64,000 bases of DNA from Spirodela intermedia (taxonomy: Eukaryota; Streptophyta; Magnoliopsida; Alismatales; Araceae): positions 7,759,221-7,823,220 of the forward strand of contig LR746270.1 in the NCBI GenBank assembly GCA_902729315.2, in the 5' to 3' direction. This document shows, piece after piece, positions 24,198 through 37,613 of the stretch; the first letter of the stretch is position 1; each line of letters opens with the position of its first letter. The position numbers were made by a program, and so were the translations under genes. Under the pieces are notes generated by a model that ran no database searches, was not told where the DNA came from, and was given only the letters and a program-made list of their open reading frames with translations.

Positions 24198-26371
24198 TCA
24201 GATATCCGCCGGCACACGCTTGTAGAGCTCGCCGGCCTGCAACCTGGGCGTCGCCACCGCCCGCAGGGGCGTCCTCATGAAGGTGATCACCCCGGGGCTC
24301 TCCTCCATGTCCATCTCCTCCGGCCGGACGCCCTCCGGCAGCTCCCACCGGAATTGGTGCAGCAGGTGGCCGAGCATCGACTGGACCATGTTGATCCCCA
24401 GCTGCGTTCCCGGACAGACCCGCCGACCGGCGCCGAAGGGAAGCAGCCGGAAGTCGTGCCCCTTGGCGTCGACATCCTCCTCGGAGAACCTCTCCGGCCG
24501 GAATACCAGAGGATCCTTCCACACCGCAGGGTCCCGAGCGATGGCCCAGACGTTGACCAGAACGTTGGAACCCTTGGGGACGTCGTAGCCACCGAGCTTG
24601 ACGGCGGTGGCGGCCTTGTGGGGGAGCATTAGCGGCGTCGGCGGGTGGAGGCGCAGGGCTTCCTTCGCCACCCACTGGAGGTACGGCAGATTGGGGAAGT
24701 CCGTCTCTGAGAGGACCCTCTCCTTCCCCACCACCCTGTCCAGCTCTTCCTGCGCCTTCGCCTGCACCCTCGGGTTCCTGATCACCTCCGCCATCGCCCA
24801 CTCCACCGAGATCACCGTCGTATCCATCCCCGCCGTTATCATGTCCTGCCATTGCCGCCACCACAGAGGTCAGTCCACATCAAATCCACCCTAGAAACTC
24901 AGAGAAAGGGGACGGGGACGAAGGGTACCCAGAGGAGGCCGATGACGGTGTCGTCGCTGAGGTCGTACTTTTGCTGCAGGGTGAGGAGGGCATCGACGAA
25001 GTGCTGCTTGGCGGCACCGCCTCTGTCCCGGCGGATGCGGGTGTGCTCGTCCATGATGGCGGCGGTGAGGCGATCACGGCGGGCGTTGTGCTGGGTGAAG
25101 GCCTCCTCCTGGAGGGGGAACATCCAGCGGAGCCAGGGGATGTGCTCCGCGATGGCCAGGGACGCCCCGAGCTTCACCCCTTCCGTCCCAATCGCCTTCA
25201 ACTCCAGGCCCTGCTCGTCCACCACCCCCTTGTCGTCGACGAAGCGCTTCCCAAAGACCAGCCGAGAGATGTTGTTGAACGACACCGCCGCAAGGTACTC
25301 CCTCACCACCATGCTCATCCCCTTCTTTTCTGCAAAAATCCACATAAAAAAGTAAAAGCACGTCAGAAATCCCCTCCCGCGTCCCTAATAATAATAAAAG
25401 ATGACATGATCCACAGTGAAAATGAAACTTGCGGTGTTTTTCCCAGGCCCATGGAGCCTGAAAGAAGTGTGGAAATGCAAAATTGTTAATTATGGGGGTT
25501 TTAGCAAAACAGATGTAAGAAATCAACCTTTCGCTCCCTTAATAAAAGTTTAAAATAATCTAAATACCCAGATTTGAAACAGGTTTTTATAAACTTGGGT
25601 GTTTTTCCAAGACTAAATATGAGTGATAGGACGTAGATATGTAATATTCTGAACTCCTGAGGCCTTTTAGCAAGGCAACCCTTGCTTGGTATCCCGACAG
25701 TCCAGAGTAGGCTGGCCGCACAATTAGAAATAGAGATATAAATTAAAATAAAATATTATTAAGTTTCTTTTCAACAAAATAATTCATAGAGGAATTTTTT
25801 GGGGAAAATACCGTTTTTTGGGAGACTGCTGGAATAGCGTATGAAGAGAGAGTAGGAAAGAGAGAGTACCGGGGTGTACGCAGTCCCCGTAGAGCGCCTG
25901 AACCATGGCGGTGATCTCGTCCTCGCGAACCGGGCGGAGTGCCTCGAGGCGGCGGGAGGAGAAGAGCTCCAGCGTGCAGACCTTCCTGACCTTCACGTAG
26001 TGCGGCCCGTAGTCCGCCCAGATCAGGTCCTTCCCATCCTTGCTGAACGTCGCCGTCGGCCTGTTCCTCGACCTGTCTGCCAGCTGCTGGTCCTTCTCCT
26101 TCAGCACCTCCCTCGCCAGCTCCACGCTCGACACCACCACATGCAGTGTCGACCCAACCCACACCGACACGATTGGGCCGTACTGCGCCGCCCACTCCGC
26201 GTAGCACCGGCACTGTACCGGCTTTATCTCCAACAGGTTCCCCACCACCGGCCACCCCCACGGCCCCGGCGGCAGCCGCGGCCCCAGTGTCCGCCGGAGC
26301 ACCAGCGCCAGCACCACCACCACTGCCAGCCCCACCGCCCACTCGGCGGCCGTCAGCATTCCGATACCCAT
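24198..26371 (-). CDS. CYP98A: CYP98A cytochrome P450, copy 2 (p-coumaroyl ester 3'-hydroxylase or derived function)
   Basis: Three exons on the minus strand: 26371-25870, 25329-24929 and 24845-24198. Exon lengths are identical to copy 1 (502, 401, 648 nt), giving 516 aa. GT/AG sites and phases match. The N-terminal anchor (about 7-25), hinge PPGPWGWP (34-41), AGMDTT (306-311), EALR (363-366), PERF (418-421) and [10 protein letters not shown] (438-447) are all intact, so it is a plausible active ER P450. By hand count, identity to copy 1 is about 81% in exon 1, 86% in exon 2 and 95% in exon 3. Departures from family-conserved stretches include [13 protein letters not shown] at 101-113 and GTEG for VSNG at 215-218, in regions corresponding to substrate recognition. 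It could be a canonical 3'-hydroxylase or one with shifted ester preference; sequence alone cannot decide. Confidence 0.94.
24846..24928 (-). other. CYP98A copy 2, intron 2 (83 nt)
   Basis: Same donor GTACCC and same acceptor context as copy 1; about 20 nt shorter through a deletion near the donor. Confidence 0.85.
25330..25869 (-). other. CYP98A copy 2, intron 1 (540 nt) with ~130-bp tandem units
   Basis: Contains two degenerate units (about 25430-25550 and 25551-25685) sharing the AACAGGTTTTTAT and CCTTTTAGCAA landmarks with the units in intron 1 of copy 1. No GA or CT microsatellite. Confidence 0.75.
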
Positions 26372-26491
26372 AGCTGGAGCGGCGAGTCGGCGGCGAGTTG
26401 GCGGCGCTTGGGAGGAGGCTGTAGGTATTGGTGCTCCATTGAGTCCAGCGGTGGGTATTTGTACTTCGCTGCCTGGCGGAGAGTTAGTAGC

Positions 26492-26498
26492 GGTAGGT
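26492..26498 (-). promoter_or_regulatory. AC-I-like element (ACCTACC) upstream of copy 2
   Basis: Minus strand ACCTACC 121 bp upstream of the ATG, positionally equivalent to 3161-3167. Confidence 0.45.
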
Positions 26499-26558
26499 AA
26501 GATAAGACAGGAAGCCCCACAAAGAGGATGTACTTTTTTTTCTAATTATTTTTTGTAA

Positions 26559-26564
26559 TTTATA
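26559..26564 (-). promoter_or_regulatory. TATA-like box of CYP98A copy 2
   Basis: Minus strand CCAAGTATAAA about 190 bp upstream of the ATG, shared with copy 1. Confidence 0.45.
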
Positions 26565-27199
26565 CTTGGCCTAAGAATAAATGATCACAGGTCCACGTGG
26601 CAGATCTATCTGTGGGCTGGCGTGCATGATCGTGAAAGGCGTGCATGTAACGGTGGAGACCATTCTTCTTGGTGTCGTATACACATTGTCAACGAGTCGA
26701 CTGGGTATAAAGTCAAGTGGGCTGGCGAGTTTGGTAAACCTTGGTTGAGCTGGTCAAAGTCAATGAGTTTCATGGCTAGGACGAGGTAGTAGGAAAGCTA
26801 TGTTTTCAAGAACTCAATAACAATGGAAAAAACAGTATTTTTACTTTTAAGTTTATTACAAGGATTGTGATGAAAAATTAACTTATTATTACTTATGGGT
26901 GATGCTTCTCGACGTGTTTGGTAGCTGAACGAGGTAGACCCTGCGAACAGACCAAATGATTGACGAGGTCTTAGGTGAGGTGGCGTGTTGGCTCACCTCC
27001 CCCGAGATGATTGACGGTCCAGATTGAATGATAAGAATGCCAAGACGCCGATACGAGGCACTCATTAGATCCATAGCCGCCGCTGCCACCCAGCGGCAGC
27101 ACGCATCTTCTCTCTACTGATGGCCAAGGACACCCGGTCTCTTTCTTTCTCGAGGGAGTGAGGGAAGGATCCCGCTAAACTACTCTGAAAGCTCACTCG

Positions 27200-27205
27200 C
27201 ACGTG
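27200..27205. promoter_or_regulatory. G-box (CACGTG) upstream of copy 2
   Basis: Counterpart of the CACGTG at 3917-3922. Another CACGTG at 26594-26599 has no counterpart in copy 1. Confidence 0.3.
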
Positions 27206-27499
27206 GAGCGCGTGGAAGAGAACCGGGTTATTTTCGTCAAATAAAGCCGAGCTCCAAAAGGACCCAGAGTGCCACATTTGGGGTTGTGATAAATATCAAA
27301 AATGATGAGGAATTTTAGTATTCTGGGCTTAAAAATAGAAGAACTATAAAATAGCAAATAAAATGCATTATTGGTCGGACTTCATAAATCTGGATAGAGC
27401 AGGGTGGGACCCAACAGCAATCCAGCGGGGATAATGATGGGTTTCAACCGTGTTGGACTGCTGACGTGGATGGATGTCTATGAGTCAGTGCGATTCTGT

Positions 27500-29907
27500 A
27501 GCTGTGACCAATTAATCTATTCTTCATTCATAACTCTATCTTTACATAAGCATTTTTCAAACTATTAGTTATAAATTGATTGCTTTATGTTTGCTCAATA
27601 TCAGATATCAATCAAATGAAATGACGTAACAAGGAAGAAACAAAAATCAAATATTGAATTTACAAGGTAGAAACTCCTTAATCTTTTAGTACAGAAGGAT
27701 TGATCTGGATTATCTTTGAATCCACAGAGATCTGAATGACACCCTTTACATTCAAAGTGATTGTTAGAATCTAGAAGCAAATAAAAATCTGATGAAAAGA
27801 ACAAAATGATACATTGAGGTTGTCCCTTATAATTTAAGCATGCTGACCTTTAAAATAGGCCTAAATTTGTTGTAGCCCTCTTGGAAATTTCGTCAAGTTA
27901 AAAAAGTTAAAAAATAAATTAATAGCTACATAGTTATAAAGACTATGAGTCTAATGTCAAATTTATGTTGTTGTTTAATTTGATGTCTTTCCATCTTTGT
28001 TCCCCACATTTTCTGTTTTCCATATGTAGGCCATCCATTTTAGGACATAGTTTTTGAGTGATATTGTTCATTAGTCTAATCCACTTGAAAAAGGTTTTCA
28101 CAAGTCTTCACATTAATCTTCATAATATTCATACGATTGGCAAGGTCAAATATATATCCAATTCTTTTGGTAGATTAATGATCTATAAAATTTTGACTAG
28201 TCTATATTTCTTTAGTCTCAACTTGTTATAACTACCCATTAGAAATTTTACTTGTGTACCATGCCCAAATCACTAAGCTCAGAAATGTTCTCATTTTTTA
28301 TTAATTTACATGTTATAATTGCTTTAATCAGATGAAAGAAACTTCTATAGACTTCAGGAATTACATTGGTATGACTACTATGTTATTAAATATGATACTT
28401 GTTCATGTTTCTTTTATTAAAAGAACCAAACATCAAGAAATTATGAACAAAATAGTAAATGATAATCAATATAGATCAATGTGTGGAATAGTTGATTCTA
28501 CAAAACTAACTATACTTACTCAAAGTCAAAACTCATTACTTTATTTGATCTCTTAAAATAGAGAATCAAATTATTGAGAATCCTATTTCTCACTTTAGCT
28601 TGATCATTTATTTGGGGGATAACTTGTACTAAATCTTAATCATGAGTCAGATCTCTACCAAATAGTACATTAGGATCACGAAAAATGTTTGTATCTAAAT
28701 AAAATGTCATATACTCTAAGATTCAATCCAAATAAACCACATACCTGAAAAATACATTTACATTATCTGTCTTGTAGTAGACAATAAATAAACTCATCTT
28801 ATTGTGTATTCCATAGTCCCAAAATAAAGTTCAAGGTTGTCTAGTTTCCTAGTATTGTCTTCTATTAACTTGGGATATCTTTTTCAGTTGTGAACAATAA
28901 TAGCTCTCCTCTCCAATTATAGAGTCATTATCACACCCCAATCTTCCCCTAATCTTCCATTGTGTATTTTATATATTGCCTTTAAATGGAATCAATTTCT
29001 TGAAATACACAATTCATTTAAGTTAAATAATTCTTTTTTCTTATATATGAAATCTTTGAATTGACTAACTGATCTTATATGTGATAAATATTTATTTATC
29101 ACTAAGAATTAATTAAGTATCTCTTAAATTTTTTCTTTAATGAATCATAATAGGCATGAATTACTATATCTCATCATATTAGACCAAACGACATAAGATA
29201 TGTATAAATAATGACTCTAAAATTAGCTATATCTATATCATGCATTTATGGATTTAATTACTAACATTTTCTAACCTTTTCCCAAGGTTTATCACCTTGA
29301 GAATTTATTTCAATTTATCAAGAGAAGTGGTTTAAAATTTCAGAATTTTATTCCAACGAGATTAATTTCTATGGATTTGCCAAAGTAAGAAGAATTAGCA
29401 TGAAATGTCAAATTTCAAAAATCATAAACAAGAGAAAGGATAGACTGATGTATTAAAAAATTAAACACAGCACCCAAAAGATATGACTTAATCAGGCCAT
29501 GTAAAGAATTGAGAAAAACATTCAAAAAGAGTCTAGGCATATAAACTTTAAAGAGAATAAATGAGAAGGAATTTTTTTTCCATGCAAATAAGAGGTGTCA
29601 ACTAGGTGACTAACAACTGATTTATTAGCCTTTTAGACTCTCTCTTATTTTCTAGATGATAAGTATCATTTAATAGATGACATTTCTTTGAGTTTTTAGT
29701 GAGTTATTCTCCTATATATCTAATTTCTCATGTCTTGGTGGCAACACCGAAACAAAGAAAATGAGATCTATATCAACTCGTATAGTTTCTTTCAAATTTA
29801 TGATTTTTCCTAGATATCTCACTTTTTTAGAAATCCAATGAATATTTCATCTCTTCGAAAGATCATGTTTTGGTGATTTGGTGCTAGAATCAATAAGCCT
29901 ATCATCA
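27500..29907. other. AT-rich intergenic sequence, no gene recognised
   Basis: Short ORFs (for example 28332-28556, plus strand, 74 codons) match no family I recognise, and the surrounding frames are full of stops. Confidence 0.5.
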
Positions 29908-30290
29908 GAAATTATTTTCTATGTTTCTTGATTTAATCTTTCTTTAGATCAAATCTGATTTCATGAGTGAAACATAGAATTTGGTCACAATATCTTAGAA
30001 AATATTGATGTAATTAGTTTCCTATCTTCTATAATTTTTTCGTGATTTTAGAAAGTGTTTAGAATAGGTTTTTTAGATTTTACCAGAATTATTTCCTATT
30101 TCTTTCGTTTCTACTTTTCGTTGGATCAAATCTGATTTCATTTGTGCCACTTGAATTTAGGTAAATATCTTTTGGGAAAACATAGCATAGTTAGTTCCTT
30201 ATCTTCTATAAGTCTTTCACGATTTTAAAATATGTTTTAGTATAGGCTTCTAGATTTATAATAATTATTTTCTCTAATTTTTTATATTCT
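29908..30290. repeat. ~177-bp tandem repeat, two degenerate units
   Basis: GATCAAATCTGATTTCAT recurs at about 29946 and 30123. Each is followed by a TAGTT(T)CCTATCTTCTATAA-like segment and a CGATTTTA segment. Confidence 0.7.
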
Positions 30291-30929
30291 TGATTTCTCA
30301 TTTTCAACCTCAAGTAAAATTTTATTCAAAGAGTGACACCTGGAGTTATGAGATATTAAATTAGAGTTAGATATCTCTACTTTTCTGATTTTTTTCTTAT
30401 TTTTTACAATTAGATACCTTTAACGTTCATAATTTACGAAAACTACTATCTCATTCCTATTTTTTCAAACTTTCTATATTAAAACAAAGCTTTCAAAATT
30501 CTAATTTTCTTGAGGATTTTCCTAAAATATTTATAATTAAAGAGAGCTTATTTGGGCTTTCAAGTATAAATGTTAAATTTGAGTGCTTAAATTAACAATG
30601 ACTTTGGGCACATCAGTATGTATATCAAACATATGCAAAATCTTTATCACCATCTTTTAAATAAATGAACCTACTTGTTTTCTAACACGAAGGTTGATCA
30701 AGTAGATTGTTTTTTTATTGAACACATCTAGAATGTAATTTAACTTTCCTAATTAAAGTTTCATGAAAAAATATCAATACGCCATTGAATAAATGAAATG
30801 TATTTAACATTCAATCTCTCAATACTTATTTATGTCTATATACTTTTAGTACTTACTGGTTAGTGAATTCTAAAAATTCTACTTGAACAAGGAAGTGCTC
30901 TCACATCAACAAGTCTTTGATAATAATAG

Positions 30930-31580
30930 TATTTTTAACTTATATGTGTTTCACTCTTTTTTAACATTAATAAGCTTTTTATAAAAACTTATTAATAAGC
31001 TTCTACTCTCACAATTTTGGCATAATGTTGTACTCATAATTGTCAAAAGTTGGAATTATTAATATTTTTTAGGATATTTAGTAATAAGTGTGACAATAAA
31101 ATTATAATTTATAATAAATTTTGATAAAAATAGGTTAATTTTTTTAATAGAAATGAATCTTTGATACTTAATTTTTTTTCTATATCAACTTTTATTCAAT
31201 ATGTAGTAACATTAATAAGTTTGTCTCTATGAACTTATCACTCTCTAAAAGTAATTAGAAAATTTTAACTTATACATGGTTTACTCTTTGTTAACATTAA
31301 TAAGTTGTTTTCATAAAAAAAAAATAGGACCCTAATGGGATAACAAAACTCTTACTCTCATAGTTGTTGAAAACATTGTAATCCAAATAATTTGTAATTT
31401 TTTTTCCTTTTTAATCTTTTCAATATATTTAGTAATAAGGTGACATTAGAACTCTAATAAAAAATTCGAATAAATATGAGAAAAAATTATGCTAATATTA
31501 TTTAGTATGGACCAATTTTTGATACCAATAATTTTTTTGTATGAACTTTTATTCCTTATGTAGGAATTACATATCTTAAG
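30930..31580. repeat. ~330-bp tandem repeat, two degenerate units
   Basis: AACATTAATAAG after CTTATA(T/C)(G/A)TG recurs at about 30940 and 31268. Each unit also contains TTTAGTAATAAG(T)GTGACA and a TTTATTC(A/C)(A/T)TATGTAG segment. Confidence 0.65.
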
Positions 31581-31849
31581 ACAAGCAAGATACACTTTTC
31601 CTTTATAGTATGATAAATAAACAAATTACAGAAAGTTTTATGATACATGTGTTGGATTTAGTATTGTAGTTGGATCAAGAAGTATTGACTTAATTACCTG
31701 CTAATTTTTATTTTGATCAACTATCTTTAGAATCTCTAATCTTAAAATCTTGAGTCCTATGACATTTCTAGATATAGATATATTATACTCAATAAATTTT
31801 TAGGTGGTTTGGCCCTCTATGTCCACTTTCTAGGAATGATCCTATGCTT
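31581..31849. other. AT-rich sequence, nothing recognised
   Basis: No coding or repeat signature noted. Confidence 0.4.
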
Positions 31850-32360
31850 GGGTACCACTAGATCAAACACCTTGGTCACAATCATTGATTATTGAATTTA
31901 GTTTTCAGAGAATTATACATCAAAGTTCTCTTCTAAATTTATGTGTCTAGGTATCCAATAGCTGATTGAGAAGTTTAGCTCCCTTGAGTGTTAAATAATT
32001 TTAATCACAAGTTTATCTCATAAAGAATAAGAAGGATTCTACCATAGTTGTGTCCCAATGTTGGAGTTGACATGATGTGAGTTGAGACATTTGATGACAA
32101 GGATGATGATATGAACTTGGTTCTTACTCTCATCTTTTTGTATGAAATTTGTCTCAATGTAGAAGATACTTTTTCTTTGATTTGGTTGAAAAAGAACATT
32201 GATCACATGTAAATGATTCCTCAACTCTTTGTTTTTATATCATTTGACCAAAAAGAAAGACCTCATAAATTCTTTGAGATTTTTCTACAAAAAAATATCA
32301 ACTTAGTTGTCTAGATCGTACAAGGGTTGGACATAATCACTCTCTTCAATTATCTATTAG
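31850..32360 (+). repeat. Repeat T, dispersed copy
   Basis: Shares with 22640-24117 the segments CTCTTCTAAATTTATGTGTCTAGG, AGCTCCCTTGAG...TTAAATAA and ATCATTTGACCAAAAAGAAAGACCTC. No open reading frame persists across copies. Confidence 0.5.
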
Positions 32361-32929
32361 AAAGGTGCTGAATTTACATAAAATTGAATTTAAAAAACCT
32401 TTCTATTTTACTAGTGTATCTAAGCAATCAAGTTTTCAAAATTATTGAGAAATTTAAACTAGCAAAACCAATATGACATGTCATTTCATATTTTAGATAT
32501 CTTGTATCATAAGTAACATATATTAGTGTTAAGGCACAACGTCTATATCCAAAGCATAGTGGGTCAAACTTATTTAATACAAGTTTAGGTTTAACAAAAG
32601 TAAATTGAGGTGCATCATTCAGCTTTCACTATTATAAATATTTCAATTTTTTCTTCTAAACTTTTCAAACTTATCTATTGTGAGAAAACATGATTATAAT
32701 TTTTTTCTAAAATATGTTTGGTTTTAAGGCTGTGATTAGAAAAAGGAGAACTAAATTGATCTATTTATAATCTCAAGTTCAGTCCTTTCACTTATCAAAC
32801 CTTTATCTTTTTCCTCAAAGATCCAATTCCTATAATCTTCCTACATTAACAAACCCAAAATTAGAAGATTTTATAGTGATTCAACACACTGTCAACATCT
32901 ATTCTTGAAAAACAAATCTTTCTTTTTTG

Positions 32930-33260
32930 GTTCCACTATGATTGATGATTTGATCATGACCAATTATTACAGAGTTCAAGTCTCTTAGAATTTCTCTTGA
33001 AATTTCTCTTCTAGATTCATGGCTATAGGTTTTCCAACAATGGATTATCAAATTCCATGCCCTTGCATGATTAAGAGTTTAGTCATAACTTCTTCTAAAG
33101 ATAAATTTGAAATATTTCATTGTTAGATGTTATCTAAAAGATGATGTTGACTTACAATATGTTTGGAATAATGATGAAGATGATGGAGCATCAGACTTGA
33201 TTTGTGTTGTAGTCTTAACGTAAAGAAGCTAGTAGATAATTAAAGGTGTGCATCTTCAAA
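32930..33260 (+). repeat. Repeat T, partial copy
   Basis: Begins similarly to the copy at 31850 (GATGATTTGATCATGACCA, CTCTTCTAGATTCATGG) and diverges near 33260. Confidence 0.4.
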
Positions 33261-36200
33261 CAAGTCAATGAAGATTCGTGAATACTTGAATAGTACTCTT
33301 CTACTTAATTTCTCTACATAATTTAACTAGCTAAATAATACCTCCATGATTTTTATCTTGATGTTTAGCAAACGTACGTAATCAAATATTTTGTGGTCAT
33401 TAAGGAGATAACATTAATTATTCTCACTTGCTTAGCCATTGACATAAGTGATATTTATCAATAAGTCGCATACAAAATTAGAATGACTAAGAGACTAGTA
33501 CAATATGTTTATTAGATAATTTAGATATTCGTATGTTAAACCAAATTCTAATCCTTTAAGACTTAATCCTCATATCTAAATCGTATATGTTCAAATCAAT
33601 ATGCTAATGATCTAATATCATGAAAACAGAACCAATAATACATGTCTCACTAACATAATTATTTATCAATCAAGAATGATCCAAACTATATCAAAGAATA
33701 TGTATTAATCAGGAAGACTTTGGGATATAATTTAATGATTCATAACATTAATTATTTTTTGAAGTTTCTTTATGATAGTGAATAATACAACCTCAATCTA
33801 CGACTTTGATATCAACCTCCTGTCTACATACATATATGAATATGTGGGTACATTATAGATTAGCTATGCTTTTATTCTACTGATTCCCTTGGTTTTAATA
33901 ATTAAGAATGAAAATTTATTGATAAGTAACAATCTAATATTAATACCTCTTTATATGTTACATATGTTTCAAATGTTTGGATACATTCAAAAAAATTGTT
34001 GCATTAATTTTCTTCATTAAATGATTATAATTTTGACTAACAATCAATCCGTTGTGTTAGTCATTGTGATTAAGTGATTCTATACCATAGGAATGTTTGA
34101 CAATGAAAGAGTATCAACTAAGTAACGATCGTGAAACAAAAGGATAAGTATATGGTTAATGGTAAAACTGACTGCGATTTATGTCAAATATTTTATCCTT
34201 GATTATATGATAGTCCAACCATGTTATGTAATTTTTAGAACTTTGAAGTGATGCTAGACAGATTCTTTAAGGTATTAAGTACATTAAGTCAAGAAAATCA
34301 CAAAAAAAATGAGATATTCAACTTCCAAAGACAACATCTTGATGGTGACATATTAGCTGCTTACGTGGACCAAAAGTGTAGACAAAATTGATGATTTGGA
34401 ACTGATCTATAGACTAATCACCATTAAGTTAGAAATATCCTGTCCAAATTTGAATAGATATGGCCATGAGAATAAGAAGATTAAAAGTTTGGAAGATCCA
34501 AATTTCTTTACTACATATTTTAGAAAATAATAACTTTTTGAATGAAGATTTTGAATGTTGGAGATCTGATAAATCAGGAAAATCGGAATAAGCTAAAGGC
34601 TTACTTATAAAAGAATATTTTTTTATTGAAAAACTATGAACACACAAAGATTCAATGCTAAACATTTAGTTCTTTATGCCACATACATTAATCATATATA
34701 AAAATAGTACATCTTCTTCTTTACTTGATTCTAGTTAGAAATCAAGTCAACCATCGTGACTTTTGCTCTCCATCAAATCTTAAGGCAATTGGGTGATGAG
34801 GGGACAATGTATTGGACGAAGGCAAGAGATAGTGGTAGCTGTGTTTGACTCAATAGAGGTTGGGTCTTTGAGGAGGCAAACTTGAGTTTTTTGGGTGGTT
34901 GATCTTATGAATATCACTGTACATTCTTAAGAGGAATAAGTGAATATTAGAGGGAACCTCCCTCTACGAGTGAAAGTAGCCAGGTGAGGGCAAATGAATA
35001 TAAAAAGTTTGGCATTTTTGGTTAAAGAGTGTTAAGAGGTCTTCATGCAACATGTGTGTTTACACATCTATCAGCAGGTTTGGGTTAAATAAAAAAATAT
35101 ACAAAATTTTCAAAAACCTTAACTCAACCCCTTGGTGTTTCATGAGACCTAATAGTTCCAATATATTTGAATGTCTTAATCACCTCATTTCTTAGTGACA
35201 TATTGATCTTATGTGTATCTATCATGATGAAAACAACGCATTTAATCTGGGAAAAATATTCCCCTTTTTGGTGGTGAAAAAATCATTTGCATAATTTTTG
35301 AAGATAAATAAATTATCTTATTAATTCTAAAAAAATCGATATGGAAGTTAAAACATTTACAACATGCATGTTCAGAATTAAGGTTATTCAGCATGATACT
35401 ATTATGTCACTAATTCAGATAGCACAATTAAATGTTTAAACATTTAAAGATAATCCAAAGCATTAAATTATTTCAACTTTAAAGCATTGAAGTCAAGTAT
35501 GAGCATTCATAAAAAACATAGAAGTTTGATATTTATTTTTTTGAGTTTCTTTCCACCTCTCTTGGTTCTGCCCTTTCTTCAGTGCTTACCCTTTCAATTC
35601 TCTTTCAACCATTCAGCAATTTCAATTTTCTCTTCTTAAACAACATGTGCTTTAGTGCAAAATTTATGTATTCCCCCCCCCCATTTGTCAATATCAAAAG
35701 GGTGGAAAAACTTTATTAAGGATGAAATGAAGAGACATAATTTGAATACCAATGATGATCAATGAGAGAAAAAACCATGAGAAAAAGGTGATAATACTTT
35801 ATTTCTATATAATAACAAAGGTAAAATCTAGGTATTTACTGCATGAATCAAGGTAAAATATAAATTATTAATGTTATAATATTTTAGTACTTGTTTGAGA
35901 ATTATGTGATGAGTTCATGTTTAATTTGGTAACTTTTATAATATATGTGATATGAATATATTTTTGATTTTTAACCAATGTGCTAACATGATTATTTAAG
36001 GTTTATAATATTTAAAATTATTTTACAATTGATAGGAAATTAGTCATAATGTTCAAATTGGAAAATAGTTTTTCTTAAATTTTTAAGAAATTTATGAAGA
36101 CATTTTCAGCCTTATTTTCAGTAATTTAGAAATTATCAAAATGATGAGAAAAAAAAAAGTATAGAAGGACATCAATTATTTATGGATGAAGTACCATGTC

Positions 36201-36619
36201 CACATGTTATACCACGTCATCTATGTATGGATTATCTTTGATGCTCTATTTTAGGTGGTGAAATGATTAGAGAGAATTATTGATTTCATGAAGATTGTTG
36301 AGATACTTTTGTACAAAGACTGAAAAGAAGATCTAGTGAATGTGGAAAGAGGTTTTGAGATGATATAGGGCAGAAGATTTGATCAATTTCGAAGCTTTTT
36401 ACACTAAGTTCTCTCTAGGTGACAAATGTAGTAGAGTGACATCAAGCACTTATGAGTTTGATATTTTCATTGCATTTATTTTTCATTCTTCTTAATCAAT
36501 CATTTGGATTAAAATTAGACAAAGAAATTAAGTATGTATATCTATTTTCTTAATTTTTTAATATATTTTGCATTCAATTTCCAATACTCTAGAGACAAAT
36601 AATGTTTGCAAATTAATTT

Positions 36620-36655
<36 letters not shown>

Positions 36656-37613
36656 ACTTATTTCAGCATCTAGGTTATAGGTAGATGAAGAGATTAAGCA
36701 TTTTAATATACATTTTTATCATTATATGATGATATAAGTAACTATTGTAAAACTTTAATTCTGCACCTAAATAAATAATGGAAGAAAAAGAGTAAAAATT
36801 AATAATAGAGGTAGATGACCTTTAGAGATACACTCTATTCAAGAGAAGAATCTAAGAAAATATCAGCAAAGAACTTGAACAACTCTATGGAATTAGAAGC
36901 CTGCACTCCAATGTTCTTCTATGAAATTTTTTTGAGTGTAGTAGTGCCCACAACCAACCTTCTAGCCAAAATTGGTTTTCATGAAGATAGTTAATTGGTC
37001 CACATTAAGCCCCACATTAAATAAACATTATCCAAATCTTCGATAGTAGAAAGAAAAAGTTCAAAACATGTTGAATAAACCTATCTAGTTTGCATGAATC
37101 ATGCACCTATACCTTCATTGCTACAAAAACAAGCTCATGACTACTTTGATTTTTCTTAAGCTTTTCAACAAGAGTTTTGGCCATAGAATCCAAAATGATT
37201 AGCTATATCTATTGGATAATGATAGAGGACTGGCCATGAGTTTCTTTTTGGTTGATGACTTGTGCATTGAGAAAATAGACACATTTAATTCAAGTGGATT
37301 ACAAGAGGGAATATATAGATCAAATCTACCTCTACTACGTATCTCCTTAGCAAATTTTGTAAGAGACACAAAATGTTTTAAAAAATATTGTAACAAGGCT
37401 CCAACAATAACTTTCTTCAAGATGGGAATAAGCCACATGTTTCAACAAGTTCATTTTACAACCCTATTAATAACATATTAAAGGGAGAGGAAGGAGACAC
37501 GTGCATAGCACGTAAGAGAAACTTTAGGAGAAACATATTGAAGACATTTAACTCAAAAGTCTCATACAAGATCAATCAATGACTATAAATAGTACTCAGA
37601 AAAAGGAGATAAG
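33261..37613. other. AT-rich intergenic sequence, no gene recognised
   Basis: Several short ORFs (34429-34665 minus; 37199-37438 minus; 37212-37481 plus) show no family resemblance. A C10 homopolymer lies near 35674. Probably decayed repeats. Confidence 0.45.
36624..36655. repeat. (TTA)n microsatellite
   Basis: About 10.5 uninterrupted TTA units. Confidence 0.95.

Larger units (their letters stand above)
24118..27499 (-). repeat. Duplicated CYP98A block, copy B
   Basis: Alignable with 79-4208, from the CT-rich tract downstream of the stop codon to GTGCGATTCTGT near 27499. Left of it lies repeat T, right of it unrelated AT-rich DNA. Confidence 0.7.

Noticed and set aside
28332-28556. Possible endogenous pararetrovirus or copia fragment
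   Set aside because: No reverse transcriptase, protease or coat-type zinc-knuckle motif could be read around it.
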